This document shows, piece after piece, positions 35,750 to 44,203 of a DNA stretch of 64,000 nt. This DNA comes from Azospirillum brasilense (GTDB lineage: Bacteria > Pseudomonadota > Alphaproteobacteria > Azospirillales > Azospirillaceae). The translations under genes were made by a program, and so were the position numbers. Under the pieces are notes generated by a model, which ran no database searches, was not told the origin of the DNA, and was given only the letters and a program-made list of their open reading frames with translations. Numbering within the stretch: position 1 is the first letter of the stretch; each line of letters opens with the position of its first letter. The stretch is from the NCBI RefSeq assembly GCF_007827795.1, contig NZ_VITI01000020.1:19786-83785 (forward strand), read 5' to 3'.

Positions 35750-36355
35750 TCAGCCTGCCGGGAAGTGCAGGCCAAGCTCCTCCAGCGCCTCGGCCGGTGG
35801 GGGCGGTCGGAAGGCCTTGACCTGCAGTTCGTACGCCTGGGCCCGCCGCCACATCGCCACCGGTTCGAACCCCGCCTCCTGCAACAGCCGTCCCAGCAGG
35901 TTGGGGGTGAAGCCGTTGCGGTGGGCCATGAAGCGGTTTCCCGCGGCAAGGGCCGGACCGTAGCCGTAGACGATGTCCAGCGGTCGGATCGGGCCCTGCC
36001 TGGATTCATAGAGAGTCTCGTCCAGCCGGTCCTCGGCCACCAGTCTGGCCACCGCCTGAAGGTCGGGCACGGTCAGCAGGAGCGTGCCGCCCGGGGTCAG
36101 CACGCGCAGAAACTCCCGCAGGGCCACCGGCACCTCATGCGGGTCGAGATGCTCCAGATTGTGCGACGACCAGACCGCGTCCACCGACCCGTCGGGCACC
36201 GGGGTCATGTCCGTCATCGAGGCGACGATGTCCGGATCGACCTTCGGATCGATGTCGAGGCGCAGCTCCCGCCATCCCTCCGCCGGCAGGGAACTGCCGA
36301 GGATCGAGATGGCGCGCTGACCGCATCCGACGTTGAGAACGGTCTTGATGGGCAT
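35750..36355 (-). CDS. Small SAM-dependent methyltransferase
   Basis: 201 residues. Starts MPIKTVLNVGCGQRAI, motif I of a class I methyltransferase, then LRLDIDPKVDPDIVASMTDM, AVWSSHNLEHLDPHEVPVAL and FLRVLTPGGTLLLTVPDLQ, the typical order of the methyltransferase-11 family. The C-terminal HRNGFTPNLLGRLLQEAGFE is usual for polysaccharide-linked members. The substrate is unknown; a sugar hydroxyl in the locus product is the natural guess. It sits between the giant glycosyltransferase gene (21 bases) and the GT4 gene, all on the minus strand. Confidence 0.88.
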   Translation of the reverse strand: MPIKTVLNVGCGQRAISILGSSLPAEGWRELRLDIDPKVDPDIVASMTDMTPVPDGSVDAVWSSHNLEHLDPHEVPVALREFLRVLTPGGTLLLTVPDLQAVARLVAEDRLDETLYESRQGPIRPLDIVYGYGPALAAGNRFMAHRNGFTPNLLGRLLQEAGFEPVAMWRRAQAYELQVKAFRPPPPAEALEELGLHFPAG

Positions 36356-36376
36356 CGGGCTGGGGCCGCTCCGGAC

Positions 36377-39300
36377 TCAGTAGGAACGCTGCTTCTCGAC
36401 GAAGCGCAGCAGGACGCCTTCCAGGGCGTCGCCGATCGCGTCGGACCGGCAGGGGCTGCCGTTCTGCCCGGCGGGCGAGCGGTAGCCGCTGACGAAGGCG
36501 CCCTCGTAGACGCAGTCGAAGCGCTCGGCCGCGCCGCCGCGCAGGCGGATCGAGAAGCCGATCAGCGGCGTGCCCAGGCCGCGGCTGCCGCACATGCCGC
36601 CGCCGTTGATCCAGGGGGTCTCCCAGCCGTTCGCGGTCAGGCCCTTGTACTCCAGATCCTCCGGCGCGATGCCCTCGACCGGGGTGATCGAGAAGGCTTC
36701 GATCCACAGCCGCTGCCCGACGGCGCCGGCCCAGTTGGAATCGGGGAAGCGGAGGTCGCCCTGGCGCTGGATGTGGGCCAGGATCTCGGCGCGCGGACGG
36801 ACGGCGGGCGGGGCCTGCACCGGAGCGCTCTGGATCGGGGCGTTTTGAATGGGCGCCCCCTGCACCGGCGCGGAAGCCGGCATCGGGGCGGCGGCCTGCT
36901 GGGTCCCCGGCGTGTCGTCGATGCGGGCGAACTGGAGGGACAGGAGAGCGTTCGGGCGGTCGACGTGCTTGTAGGAAGACAGGATCACGGTCGCGGGGCC
37001 GCCCGACACCTTGATGATGATGGTGTCGCCCGGCTTGCTCAGCCAGTTGCCCGGCACGCTGCCGATCATCTCGACGCTGCTGCCGGCAGGGTTGCCGGGT
37101 GACGGTGCCAGTTGAACGCTGGGCAGGGGGAATTCGCCCGCCGCCGTCGCGCCGCCGCCGTTCGTGACGAGCAGGGAATAGAAGCCGGGCGCCAGGGCCA
37201 AGGTCTGGGCCGTTGCCTTGATCTGAATGGGTTGTTGGGCTTCTGCGGACGCAACGCTACCGATCATCGACGACCCCCGGTGAGACTGAGAAATTGAACG
37301 GCGGGTGCCCGGACCATCCGAATCCGCCGCCGGAACGCTTGGCCTGTAATCTGGCCGAAAGGAGAAAGGCCGCCCGATTGCTACGCCATGCGGCGTATGA
37401 GCGTCAAGAATGCCCAGGAGCATGTCGTTGATTGTCGCAGGCTCCAATTCCGGTGGCAGCAGATGACCGCCGCCCTGCTGCCGGATGCGTTCGGACATCG
37501 CCCCGAGATCGAAGGCCACCACCTCCAGCCTGGCCTTCCAGGCGGTGGAGAGGGCATAGCACCAGGTCTCCGGCGAGATCGACGGCAGGAAGGCGATGTC
37601 GGCCTGTTGCGCCCGCACCAGGGCGACCGCCTCCTCCTCCGTGAAGCGGCCGGTGACGAAGCCGTGCCCCGTCTCGAACAGGGGCGGGTCCTCCTCGCTG
37701 AAGCCGACGACCACGAATTCCAGAGGCAGACCGCGTGCCGCGGCATCACGGGCGCAGGCCAGCAGGACCTCGTAGCCCTTCTGAATGCCGACCGCGCCGA
37801 TCGTGCAGACGCGCCACCGCCCGTCCGGACCGGGCGGCCGGCGCGGTCCGGCGGGCGGCGGCGGGGCAACGTCCTCCCAGGGCCGGATCTCGACGGGGCG
37901 CGGAGCGATGTGACGCAGCAGGCGCGCCGCCACGTCGCGGGTTGGCGCCGTCACCCGCCGCGCCCCGGCGGCCAGGGCGCGCGTGCGCCGGCGCAGGGCG
38001 CCCACCGTCAGCTCCGGGTCGGCGCGGTCGTCCGGATCGGCGGTGCAGACTTCGCAGGCGGCCAGATCCGGTTCGCCGCAGTAACGCCCGTCCTTGTCCA
38101 CGAAGCTGAGGCGCGGGCAGATCAGGCCGTAATCGTGGATGGTGAGGTCGTAGGGAACGCCGAGCCGCCCAGCCAGATCGAGCACCGCGGCGTCATGGCC
38201 CAGCAGATGGTGGATCTCCACCGCCGCCGTTCCGGCCAGCCTCAGGGCTTCGGCCAGTTCGTCGAACTCCGCGCGGGTGCGGAACACCAGATCGCGCAGG
38301 TCGGGCCGGTCCATGACCTCGATCCGGCAGAGGCGCTCGGGCGGCGAGACGTCCTCCGCGCCATCCTCGTCCCCGCTTTCGTCCTCTTCTTCGTCCTCGT
38401 CGTCCTCCTCGTCCCCGGCGGTTTCGGGGGCGAGCCTCAGGACCCGCCACCCCTCCGCGCTCAGCGCCGCGGCCCGCTCCTCGATGAAGCGGGCTACCCC
38501 GCCGCGCCCGGCGAGGGTGACCAGCAGGACGGCGGGCTTGCGCGCGGTCCCCGCCTCCTCCGCCCAGCGGGCGAGGTCGAGGCGGCGGCGCGCCACCATC
38601 AGCGGATCGGCGGCGATGAAGTCCTGGACCAGCGCGTCGTATCCGGGGTGTAGCCGCTCCAGCAGGCGGCTGTTGCGCGCGGCGAGGATCGCCTTTTGCC
38701 GCCCGAAGGAGCGCCCGCCGACATGCGCCACGAAGACGTCGGCGGCGCCGAGATGGCGCCAGCCCAGCCGGCGCGCGCGCAGGCAGAAGTCGTTCTCCTC
38801 GCCATAGCCGCGCCCGAACAGCCGTTCCTCGAAGGGGCCGGTCTCCTCCAGGCAATCGCGCCGGATGTAGGCGCAGAAGCCGACCGCCGTCGGCAGATCG
38901 ACCCGCAACCCGGCGTTCACCGACCGGGCCAGCCGGTCGAGCGCCGCCGTTTCCGGCAGGGACGGCGCGGGCGGACTGTCCATGCCCGAGGGGTAGCTGA
39001 GGATCGTGGCGTCGTTGGACAGCGGGGTGACCGTGCCGACGTCCGGCGCCGACCAAGCCGCGGCGCGCAGCCGCTCCAACCAGGGGCCGGCGACCAGCGT
39101 GTCGGCGTTCAGAAGAACGGCGTCGCGGTCGGGATGCAGGGCCAACCCGCGGTTGACCGTGGACGGAAAGCCGAGATTTCGCGGGTTGCGGAGCAGCGTG
39201 ATCCGCCCTTCGGCGGCGAGCGTCGTCAGGTCGCCGACAAGTTCGGCGTCCGGGCTGGCGTCGTCGATGACGACGATCTCGCGCGGAGTCGAGTCCTCTG

Positions 39301-40582
39301 CCGCGAGGACCGAGCGCAGGCAGGCCAGCGTCTCCTCCCGCCCGTGGTAGACCGGAACCACGACGTCCACGACCGGCGCCGGAGGCCGCCAGCGGGCCGG
39401 ACGGGGAGGCGGCGGGCCGACCGGCGTGGGAAGCCGTCCGGTTCCGCCGGGGCCGGACCAGGGCAGGGGACTGCCGGCCAGCGGCTGGGCTCCCGGCCCG
39501 GCGGTGACATGGAGAAGGCCGGGGGACAGACCGGCGGCCACCGGATCGATGAGGAAGCCGTAGCGACCGCTCTCCACGCCTTCGGCCTGGGCGCCTTCCA
39601 TCGGACGGTCCGCAGCCACGGTCACGGAATGCCCGGTTTCGTCCTCCACCCGGACCGTCACGGACTGTGGTGGATCGCCGGGACACCAGGCCCAGCCGGA
39701 GAGAAGCCCGCCGGACAGGACCGATTTGCCGCCATCGCCACCATCATCGCCGCTGCCGTCGGGCAGGACGCTTCCTTCCACCGCCGCGTGGCGCCGGGGG
39801 TGCAGGGGCGAGCCGAGCAGGGGTGCGCCGTCCAGGGTGATGGAGAGCGGCTCCCCCTCCAATTCCGCGCCGAGGGGCAGGGTGAAGCGGATCAGACCGC
39901 TGCCTCCGTCCTCCTGGCCGTACCGCCGCAGGAACAAGGGGCGGTCCATGGCGAGCAGCCGGCCCCGCCGGGGGGACTCGATTCGGACGGCGGCGCCCGC
40001 ATCCGCAGCGCCCGGCGGGTCCGCGGGCAGGGCTCCGGCGATCCGCAGGCCGACATCGGCGGCGACCCAGCCGGGAACGCTCCCGGTCAGGACGGCGTGG
40101 TCGGCGAGATCGCACAGCAGGGGAGCGACGCTCACCGGAAAGCGATGAAGCTGGCGCCCGATCAGGGGGAGAAGGCGGTCTGTCGCCCCCAGCCGGGCCA
40201 GGGCCTGCCCCAGGGCGATCGCCGCGGTGGGAGCGGCGGCCCGTTCGGCCACTCCGGCCAGCAACGGGGGGACGTCGGCCGATCGATTCGCCGCGATCAG
40301 CAGGGCGGCGACGAACGCTTTGAGAGCGATGTCGTTCGGGGCGAAGCGCGCGCTGCGCTCAGCCCAGCGCAGCGCGCCATCAAGGTCCTCACGCGCCAGG
40401 GCGCAGCGGGCAAGCCCGGCGGCACCCTGGGCATGGCTGCGGCTGTGGCGCAGAAGGGAGCGCGCCACAGCTTCCGCCTCGGCGATCGCTCCGTCGGCCA
40501 GCAGCTCTTCCAGACGCTGCAGGTTCCGGAGTCGCAGTTCCCGGGGTCGCATGTGGGGTTCCGGCCTGCCCGACGGACTCAT
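36377..40582 (-). CDS. Giant glycosyltransferase: TPR-like, GWA module, GT2, GT4 and a C-terminal ChW-like region
   Basis: 1401 residues from ATG 40582 (ATG 40552 is an alternative; the ATG at 40666 lies in a terminator T-tract and is rejected). Order: TPR-like helices (about 10-190); a GWAW module (near 294, LLSGWAWCPGDPPQSVT); GT2 (about 404-640, VVDVVVPVYHGREE, VLLNADTLVAGPW); a very acidic stretch (about 715-740, Asp/Glu runs); GT4 (to about 1080, CTIGAVGIQKGYEVLL, FLPSISPETW). From residue 1106 a different protein begins: MIGSVASAEAQQPIQIKA, a Pro/Ala/Gln linker, then YKGLTANGWETPWINGGG and GTPLIGFSIRL, resembling ChW repeats. That last part has its own ATG (37265-37267) with GGGGG seven bases upstream, so it may be a separate 296-residue gene whose upstream neighbour has lost its stop. 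Confidence 0.82.
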   Translation of the reverse strand: MSPSGRPEPHMRPRELRLRNLQRLEELLADGAIAEAEAVARSLLRHSRSHAQGAAGLARCALAREDLDGALRWAERSARFAPNDIALKAFVAALLIAANRSADVPPLLAGVAERAAAPTAAIALGQALARLGATDRLLPLIGRQLHRFPVSVAPLLCDLADHAVLTGSVPGWVAADVGLRIAGALPADPPGAADAGAAVRIESPRRGRLLAMDRPLFLRRYGQEDGGSGLIRFTLPLGAELEGEPLSITLDGAPLLGSPLHPRRHAAVEGSVLPDGSGDDGGDGGKSVLSGGLLSGWAWCPGDPPQSVTVRVEDETGHSVTVAADRPMEGAQAEGVESGRYGFLIDPVAAGLSPGLLHVTAGPGAQPLAGSPLPWSGPGGTGRLPTPVGPPPPRPARWRPPAPVVDVVVPVYHGREETLACLRSVLAAEDSTPREIVVIDDASPDAELVGDLTTLAAEGRITLLRNPRNLGFPSTVNRGLALHPDRDAVLLNADTLVAGPWLERLRAAAWSAPDVGTVTPLSNDATILSYPSGMDSPPAPSLPETAALDRLARSVNAGLRVDLPTAVGFCAYIRRDCLEETGPFEERLFGRGYGEENDFCLRARRLGWRHLGAADVFVAHVGGRSFGRQKAILAARNSRLLERLHPGYDALVQDFIAADPLMVARRRLDLARWAEEAGTARKPAVLLVTLAGRGGVARFIEERAAALSAEGWRVLRLAPETAGDEEDDEDEEEDESGDEDGAEDVSPPERLCRIEVMDRPDLRDLVFRTRAEFDELAEALRLAGTAAVEIHHLLGHDAAVLDLAGRLGVPYDLTIHDYGLICPRLSFVDKDGRYCGEPDLAACEVCTADPDDRADPELTVGALRRRTRALAAGARRVTAPTRDVAARLLRHIAPRPVEIRPWEDVAPPPPAGPRRPPGPDGRWRVCTIGAVGIQKGYEVLLACARDAAARGLPLEFVVVGFSEEDPPLFETGHGFVTGRFTEEEAVALVRAQQADIAFLPSISPETWCYALSTAWKARLEVVAFDLGAMSERIRQQGGGHLLPPELEPATINDMLLGILDAHTPHGVAIGRPFSFRPDYRPSVPAADSDGPGTRRSISQSHRGSSMIGSVASAEAQQPIQIKATAQTLALAPGFYSLLVTNGGGATAAGEFPLPSVQLAPSPGNPAGSSVEMIGSVPGNWLSKPGDTIIIKVSGGPATVILSSYKHVDRPNALLSLQFARIDDTPGTQQAAAPMPASAPVQGAPIQNAPIQSAPVQAPPAVRPRAEILAHIQRQGDLRFPDSNWAGAVGQRLWIEAFSITPVEGIAPEDLEYKGLTANGWETPWINGGGMCGSRGLGTPLIGFSIRLRGGAAERFDCVYEGAFVSGYRSPAGQNGSPCRSDAIGDALEGVLLRFVEKQRSY

Positions 40583-40661
40583 GAAAGAAGGCCCTTTGCA
40601 TCCGCTTGCGCCACGCTCTGCGGCTCGACCTTCCATGCCGAAAAAGCGAAAGGGCATGAAG

Positions 40662-40698
40662 CGCATAAAAATGGACCTGCCGATTGCTCGGCAGGTCC
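40662..40698 (-). terminator. Rho-independent terminator of the RTX-like gene
   Basis: GGACCTGCCGA (40673-40683) and TCGGCAGGTCC (40688-40698) form a perfect 11-bp stem with a TTGC loop. On the minus strand it is followed at once by ATTTTTATG. It begins 23 bases past the stop codon of the RTX-like gene. A textbook intrinsic terminator, the strongest in the window. Confidence 0.9.
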
Positions 40699-40721
40699 AC
40701 GAAACAACACAGAGGTGCTTA

Positions 40722-41750
40722 TCAGACGGCGAAGTTGCTGGCGGTCAGGTTGGTGACGCCGGCGACCGTGATCTGCGTGCCGTCCGACAGCGACAGGACG
40801 GAGCTGCCGCCGGTGACCGTGACCTTCGACGCGACCTGGGCCGCGGTGAGGCCGTAGCCCTGGACCGCGATGAGGTCGGTGCCGGCCTTGAAGTCGCCGA
40901 TGACGTGCTTGCCACCGCCGAAGACGGTGCTGAACACGAAGATGTCGTTCCCTTCGCCGCCGAACAGCGTGTCGTTGCCGACGCCGCCGATGATGGTGTC
41001 GTTGCCGGCGAAGCCGCCGATGACGGCGTTGCCGGCCTTCGAGGTGTTGCCGATCAGCAGGTCATTGCCCGCACCGCCGGCGATGGTGGTATTGCCCGAG
41101 CCGCCGAAGATCGTGTTGTTGCCCGCCGCCGAGGCGATGGTGGTGTTGCCCTGACCGCCGGCGATCAGGTTGTTGCCGCCGGTGACCGCCAGGTAGGAGT
41201 TGCCCGTGCCTGCGCCGATGGTGGCGTTGCCGCCCGCCGCGAAGACGGTGTCGTTGCCGGCCGCGAAGATCTGGTTGTTGCCGCCCACCGCGAGGATGGT
41301 GTTGTTGCCTGCACCGGCGGTCAGCACGTTGTTGCCGGCCGCGGCCACGACGGTGTCGGCGCCCGTGCCGCCGAGGATGGTGGCCGAAGCGCCCGCCACG
41401 GTGCTGGTGCCCAGCAGCTGGCCGCCCGAGCCGCCGACCAGGGTCTGGCCGGTGCCGGTGCCGGCCTGCAGAACGGTGCCGGCGGCGTCGTTCGCGACGA
41501 GAACGTTGTTGTTGCCCGTGCCGCCCAGCAGGGTGGCGGCGGTGTTGGTGTTCAGCACCAGCGCCGTGTTGCTGTCGCTGATCAGGCTCAGCGTCTTCGT
41601 CGGCGGCAGAGCGTCGTCGCCGATCACGAGCGACTTCGTGTCCTTGTTCGTTGCGACGAGGCTGGTGTTCTGGAGAACCGCACCCGCCAGCGTGGACGCG
41701 GTCGAAACATTATTGGAGATACCACCGGTGATCGTGCTCGACGTCGTCAT
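40722..41750 (-). CDS. RTX-like calcium-binding repeat protein, probable type I secretion substrate
   Basis: 342 residues, very low in charge, rich in Gly, Asn, Thr, Ala and Val, no cysteine, no signal peptide. Residues about 75-250 are Asn-rich beta-roll repeats of the form GG.GNNT.. (LLGGTGNNNVLVAND, TAGAGNNTILAVGG, FGGSGNTTIAGGAGND); the last ones become canonical RTX nonapeptides (GGVGNDTLFGGEGNDIFVF), followed by VIGDFKAGTDLIAVQGYG and a C-terminal beta region ending LTASNFAV, a typical type I export signal with hydrophobic terminal residues. It is most likely an abundant extracellular or surface protein: it has its own promoter region, a GGGGG ribosome site and a strong terminator. The HlyB/HlyD pair at 17-20.7 kb is a plausible exporter. 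Confidence 0.85.
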   Translation of the reverse strand: MTTSSTITGGISNNVSTASTLAGAVLQNTSLVATNKDTKSLVIGDDALPPTKTLSLISDSNTALVLNTNTAATLLGGTGNNNVLVANDAAGTVLQAGTGTGQTLVGGSGGQLLGTSTVAGASATILGGTGADTVVAAAGNNVLTAGAGNNTILAVGGNNQIFAAGNDTVFAAGGNATIGAGTGNSYLAVTGGNNLIAGGQGNTTIASAAGNNTIFGGSGNTTIAGGAGNDLLIGNTSKAGNAVIGGFAGNDTIIGGVGNDTLFGGEGNDIFVFSTVFGGGKHVIGDFKAGTDLIAVQGYGLTAAQVASKVTVTGGSSVLSLSDGTQITVAGVTNLTASNFAV

Positions 41751-42167
41751 ATTTTTGGACCCCCGCCAAAGTGTCTAAAACTTTGCGCCTTACGGCATGC
41801 CTTGCGCTCGATATCATTGGTAACCCGTATTTGCAAGTGCGGAATGGAAACGCCCGATGGATTAACCACCTATGGGAAAGCAATCCGAACGGTCGATGCG
41901 CTCCGTCGATAATGTTTCACTTCGGTAATGGAAGCCTCGGTTGCGCCGACCCTTATAGGAAGCTGAAGCGCATCCCAAATCCGTGCCGTGCCCGGCACAG
42001 GCAGGTAGATTTGTTCGCCTTATTTGGTGAAAATGGCGGCAGACCGGTTTCGCGCTACGCTTCGAGCGTTCCGGGAACGGTGTCGCGCCCTGCGGGGCCG
42101 TCCAGCGTTCCCTGTTTGCAGCACCGCAGCCGCCGTGCCATTGTCCGAAGAAACACCACCCGCGGCC
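41751..42167. other. Divergent intergenic region upstream of the RTX-like gene and a GT4 gene
   Basis: 417 bases with no gene recognised, less GC-rich than the surroundings in the 41760-42010 part. It holds the promoter for the RTX-like gene (see the separate entry) and presumably one for the GT4 gene on the plus strand. A frame on the plus strand opens at 42024 and runs into the GT4 gene; its first 48 residues look non-coding. Confidence 0.5.
41808..41836 (-). promoter_or_regulatory. Candidate promoter of the RTX-like gene
   Basis: On the minus strand TTGCAA (41831-41836), exactly 17 bases, then TATCGA (41808-41813), about 58 bases before the ATG at 41750. Four of six and three of six matches to the sigma-70 consensus with ideal spacing, in an AT-richer stretch. 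Confidence 0.35.
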
Positions 42168-43241
42168 ATGCGTATCCTGCTGCTTTCCCGCTACGGCCCT
42201 CGGGGCCCAAGCAGTCGTCTCCGGCACTACCAGTTCCTTCCGGCACTGGCTGAAGCGGGGATGTCGGTCGCCGTTGCGCCCCTGCTGCCCGACTCCTACC
42301 TGGAGGCCCTCTACGCTGGGCGGATGCGCCCGGTGCGCAGCATCGGGGCTGCCTACGCGGCGCGCGTCCGCCAGATGGTCGGGGCGCGTAACTTCGATCT
42401 GCTGTGGATCGAAAAGGAGCTGCTTCCCTGGTTTCCTTATGGGGCGGAGCGCTGGATTCTGGAGTCGCTCCCCCCTTATGTCGTCGATTTCGACGACGCC
42501 TGGTTCCATCACTACGACCGCAGCCGCTGGTCCCTGGTGCGCCGGCTGCTGGGAAGCAAGCTGGACCGGGTGATGCGGCACGCGGCCCTGGTGACCGTGG
42601 GGAACGACTATCTGGCCAATAGGGCCGAGTCGACCGGCGCCCTCTCGATCGCGATCCTTCCCACCGTGGTCGACATCACCCGCTATCCCATCGGGCCGGA
42701 ACGGACCGGTATGCTGCCGGCGGTGGGCTGGATCGGCTCCCCCATCACCGACCACTACCTGAATCTGGTCGGGGAACCGCTGCGGCGGATGGTGACGGGA
42801 AACGAGATCCGGCTTTGCCTGGTGGGCGCGACCCCCGGCATTCTGGGCGATCTTCCCGCCGACCGCCACGTCTGGCGGGAGGATACGGAGACGCAGCACA
42901 TTGCGGCGTTCGACATCGGCATCATGCCGCTGGCCGACACCCCGTGGGAGCGCGGCAAGTGCGGCTACAAGCTGATCCAGTACATGGCCTGCGGCAAGCC
43001 GGTGGTGGCGTCCCCGGTCGGCGTCAACCGCGACATCGTGGAGCATGGCGTCAACGGCTTCCTGGCCGAGACCCCGGAGGAATGGACCAACGCGCTGCGC
43101 CGCCTTGCCGCCGATCCCGATCTGCGCCGGCGGCTGGGCGCGGCGGGCCGTGCCAAGGTGGAGCGGCATTACTCCCTGGAAGGCACCGCCCCGCGCCTGA
43201 TCGAACTGCTGCGCGCCGCGGCGTTGCCCTCCGTGTCCTGA
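42168..43241 (+). CDS. GT4-family glycosyltransferase
   Basis: 357 residues from ATG 42168, where family-like sequence begins (MRILLLSRYGPRGPSSRLRH); the ribosome site is weak. N-terminal half with FDLLWIEKELLPWFPYGAE and VVDFDDAWFHHYD, C-terminal half with AVGWIGSPITDHYL and GKCGYKLIQYMACGKPVVAS followed by GVNRDIV, the donor-binding part of this GT4 subgroup. These EKELLPW enzymes are common in exopolysaccharide loci. It is followed by the exporter-2 permease gene 96 bases on. Confidence 0.9.
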   Translation: MRILLLSRYGPRGPSSRLRHYQFLPALAEAGMSVAVAPLLPDSYLEALYAGRMRPVRSIGAAYAARVRQMVGARNFDLLWIEKELLPWFPYGAERWILESLPPYVVDFDDAWFHHYDRSRWSLVRRLLGSKLDRVMRHAALVTVGNDYLANRAESTGALSIAILPTVVDITRYPIGPERTGMLPAVGWIGSPITDHYLNLVGEPLRRMVTGNEIRLCLVGATPGILGDLPADRHVWREDTETQHIAAFDIGIMPLADTPWERGKCGYKLIQYMACGKPVVASPVGVNRDIVEHGVNGFLAETPEEWTNALRRLAADPDLRRRLGAAGRAKVERHYSLEGTAPRLIELLRAAALPSVS

Positions 43242-43337
43242 TTCGGACGGCCGGGGAAGGGGACGGTTTCGGATTGCGCTGGGCTTCGCGCCGGGACTAG
43301 AACGCCGGGGTCCTTTCCACGCTGGAATCCATCTCGC

Positions 43338-44174
43338 ATGACCATGGCCGTAAGCGCTCCGCAAGTTCCGACCGGTCTGGCCGGCCTGTTCACGACCCCC
43401 TGGCACCACCGTGCCCTGCTGCGCCGCCTCGTCCGGCGGGAGATCGAATCCCGCTACCGGGGATCGCTGCTTGGGGTGGTCTGGGCGCTCCTGACCCCGA
43501 TCCTCATGCTGGCCGTCTTCACCTTCGTCTTCTCGGTGGTGTTCCAGGCCCGCTGGGGCGGTTCGACCGGCGGAAAGGGGGAGTTCGCCCTGATCCTGTT
43601 CGCCGGGCTGATCGTCTTCAACATGTTCTCCGAGGCGCTGAACCGGTCACCCAGCCTGGTGCTGGAAAACCCCTCCTATGTGAAGAAAGTGGTCTTCCCG
43701 CTGGAGGTCCTGCCTTGGGTGATGGTTCTGTCTAGCCTGTTCCAGGTCGCCATCAGCCTGGGCATCCTGCTGCTCTTCCACCTGGCGGTGATCGGGCTGC
43801 CGCCGCTGTCGGTGCTGTTCCTGCCGTTGGTGTGGCTGCCCCTTCTGCTTCTCTGTCTGGGCACCGGGTTCCTGTTCGGCGCGCTCGGGGTCTACCTGCG
43901 CGACCTGCGTTCGATCACGCCGGTGGCGAGCCAGCTCCTGATGTTCCTCAGCCCGCTGTTCTACCCGGCGAGCGCGCTGCCGGAGAGCTTCCGCGGGCTG
44001 CTCCACCTCAACCCGCTGACCGGCATCATCGAGAACACGCGCACGGTGCTGTTCGCGGGCACGCCGCCGGACTGGACCATGCTGGGCGTCCAGATCCTGG
44101 CGGGGCTCCTCTTCGCGGCCCTCAGCCTCCGGCTGTTCCGCCATCTGCGGACCGGATTCGCCGACATCGTGTGA
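43338..44174 (+). CDS. wzm: Polysaccharide ABC exporter permease (Wzm-like), exporter 2
   Basis: 278 residues with about six transmembrane segments. REIESRYRGSLLGVVWALLTP is the family entry motif, then ILMLAVFTFVFSVVFQARWG, the coupling region NPSYVKKVVFPLEVLP, and LNPLTGIIENTRTVLF near the end. It is clearly distinct from the exporter-1 permease at 13.4 kb. The matching ATPase is at 46437-47861 on the other strand, separated by the triple-methyltransferase gene, so pairing is inferred from proximity. It converges with that gene across 29 bases. Confidence 0.92.
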   Translation: MTMAVSAPQVPTGLAGLFTTPWHHRALLRRLVRREIESRYRGSLLGVVWALLTPILMLAVFTFVFSVVFQARWGGSTGGKGEFALILFAGLIVFNMFSEALNRSPSLVLENPSYVKKVVFPLEVLPWVMVLSSLFQVAISLGILLLFHLAVIGLPPLSVLFLPLVWLPLLLLCLGTGFLFGALGVYLRDLRSITPVASQLLMFLSPLFYPASALPESFRGLLHLNPLTGIIENTRTVLFAGTPPDWTMLGVQILAGLLFAALSLRLFRHLRTGFADIV

Positions 44175-44203
44175 TCCCGGCGGCGGCGAATCCGGCGCCC
44201 GGA

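Noticed and set aside
40580..40666. ATG at 40666 as the start of the giant transferase
   Set aside because: It lies in the T-tract of the preceding gene's terminator and has no ribosome site; ATG 40582 or 40552 fits better.
40722..41750. CRISPR-like or DNA repeat array
   Set aside because: The repeats are protein-coding GG.GNN units with varied DNA sequence and no constant spacers.
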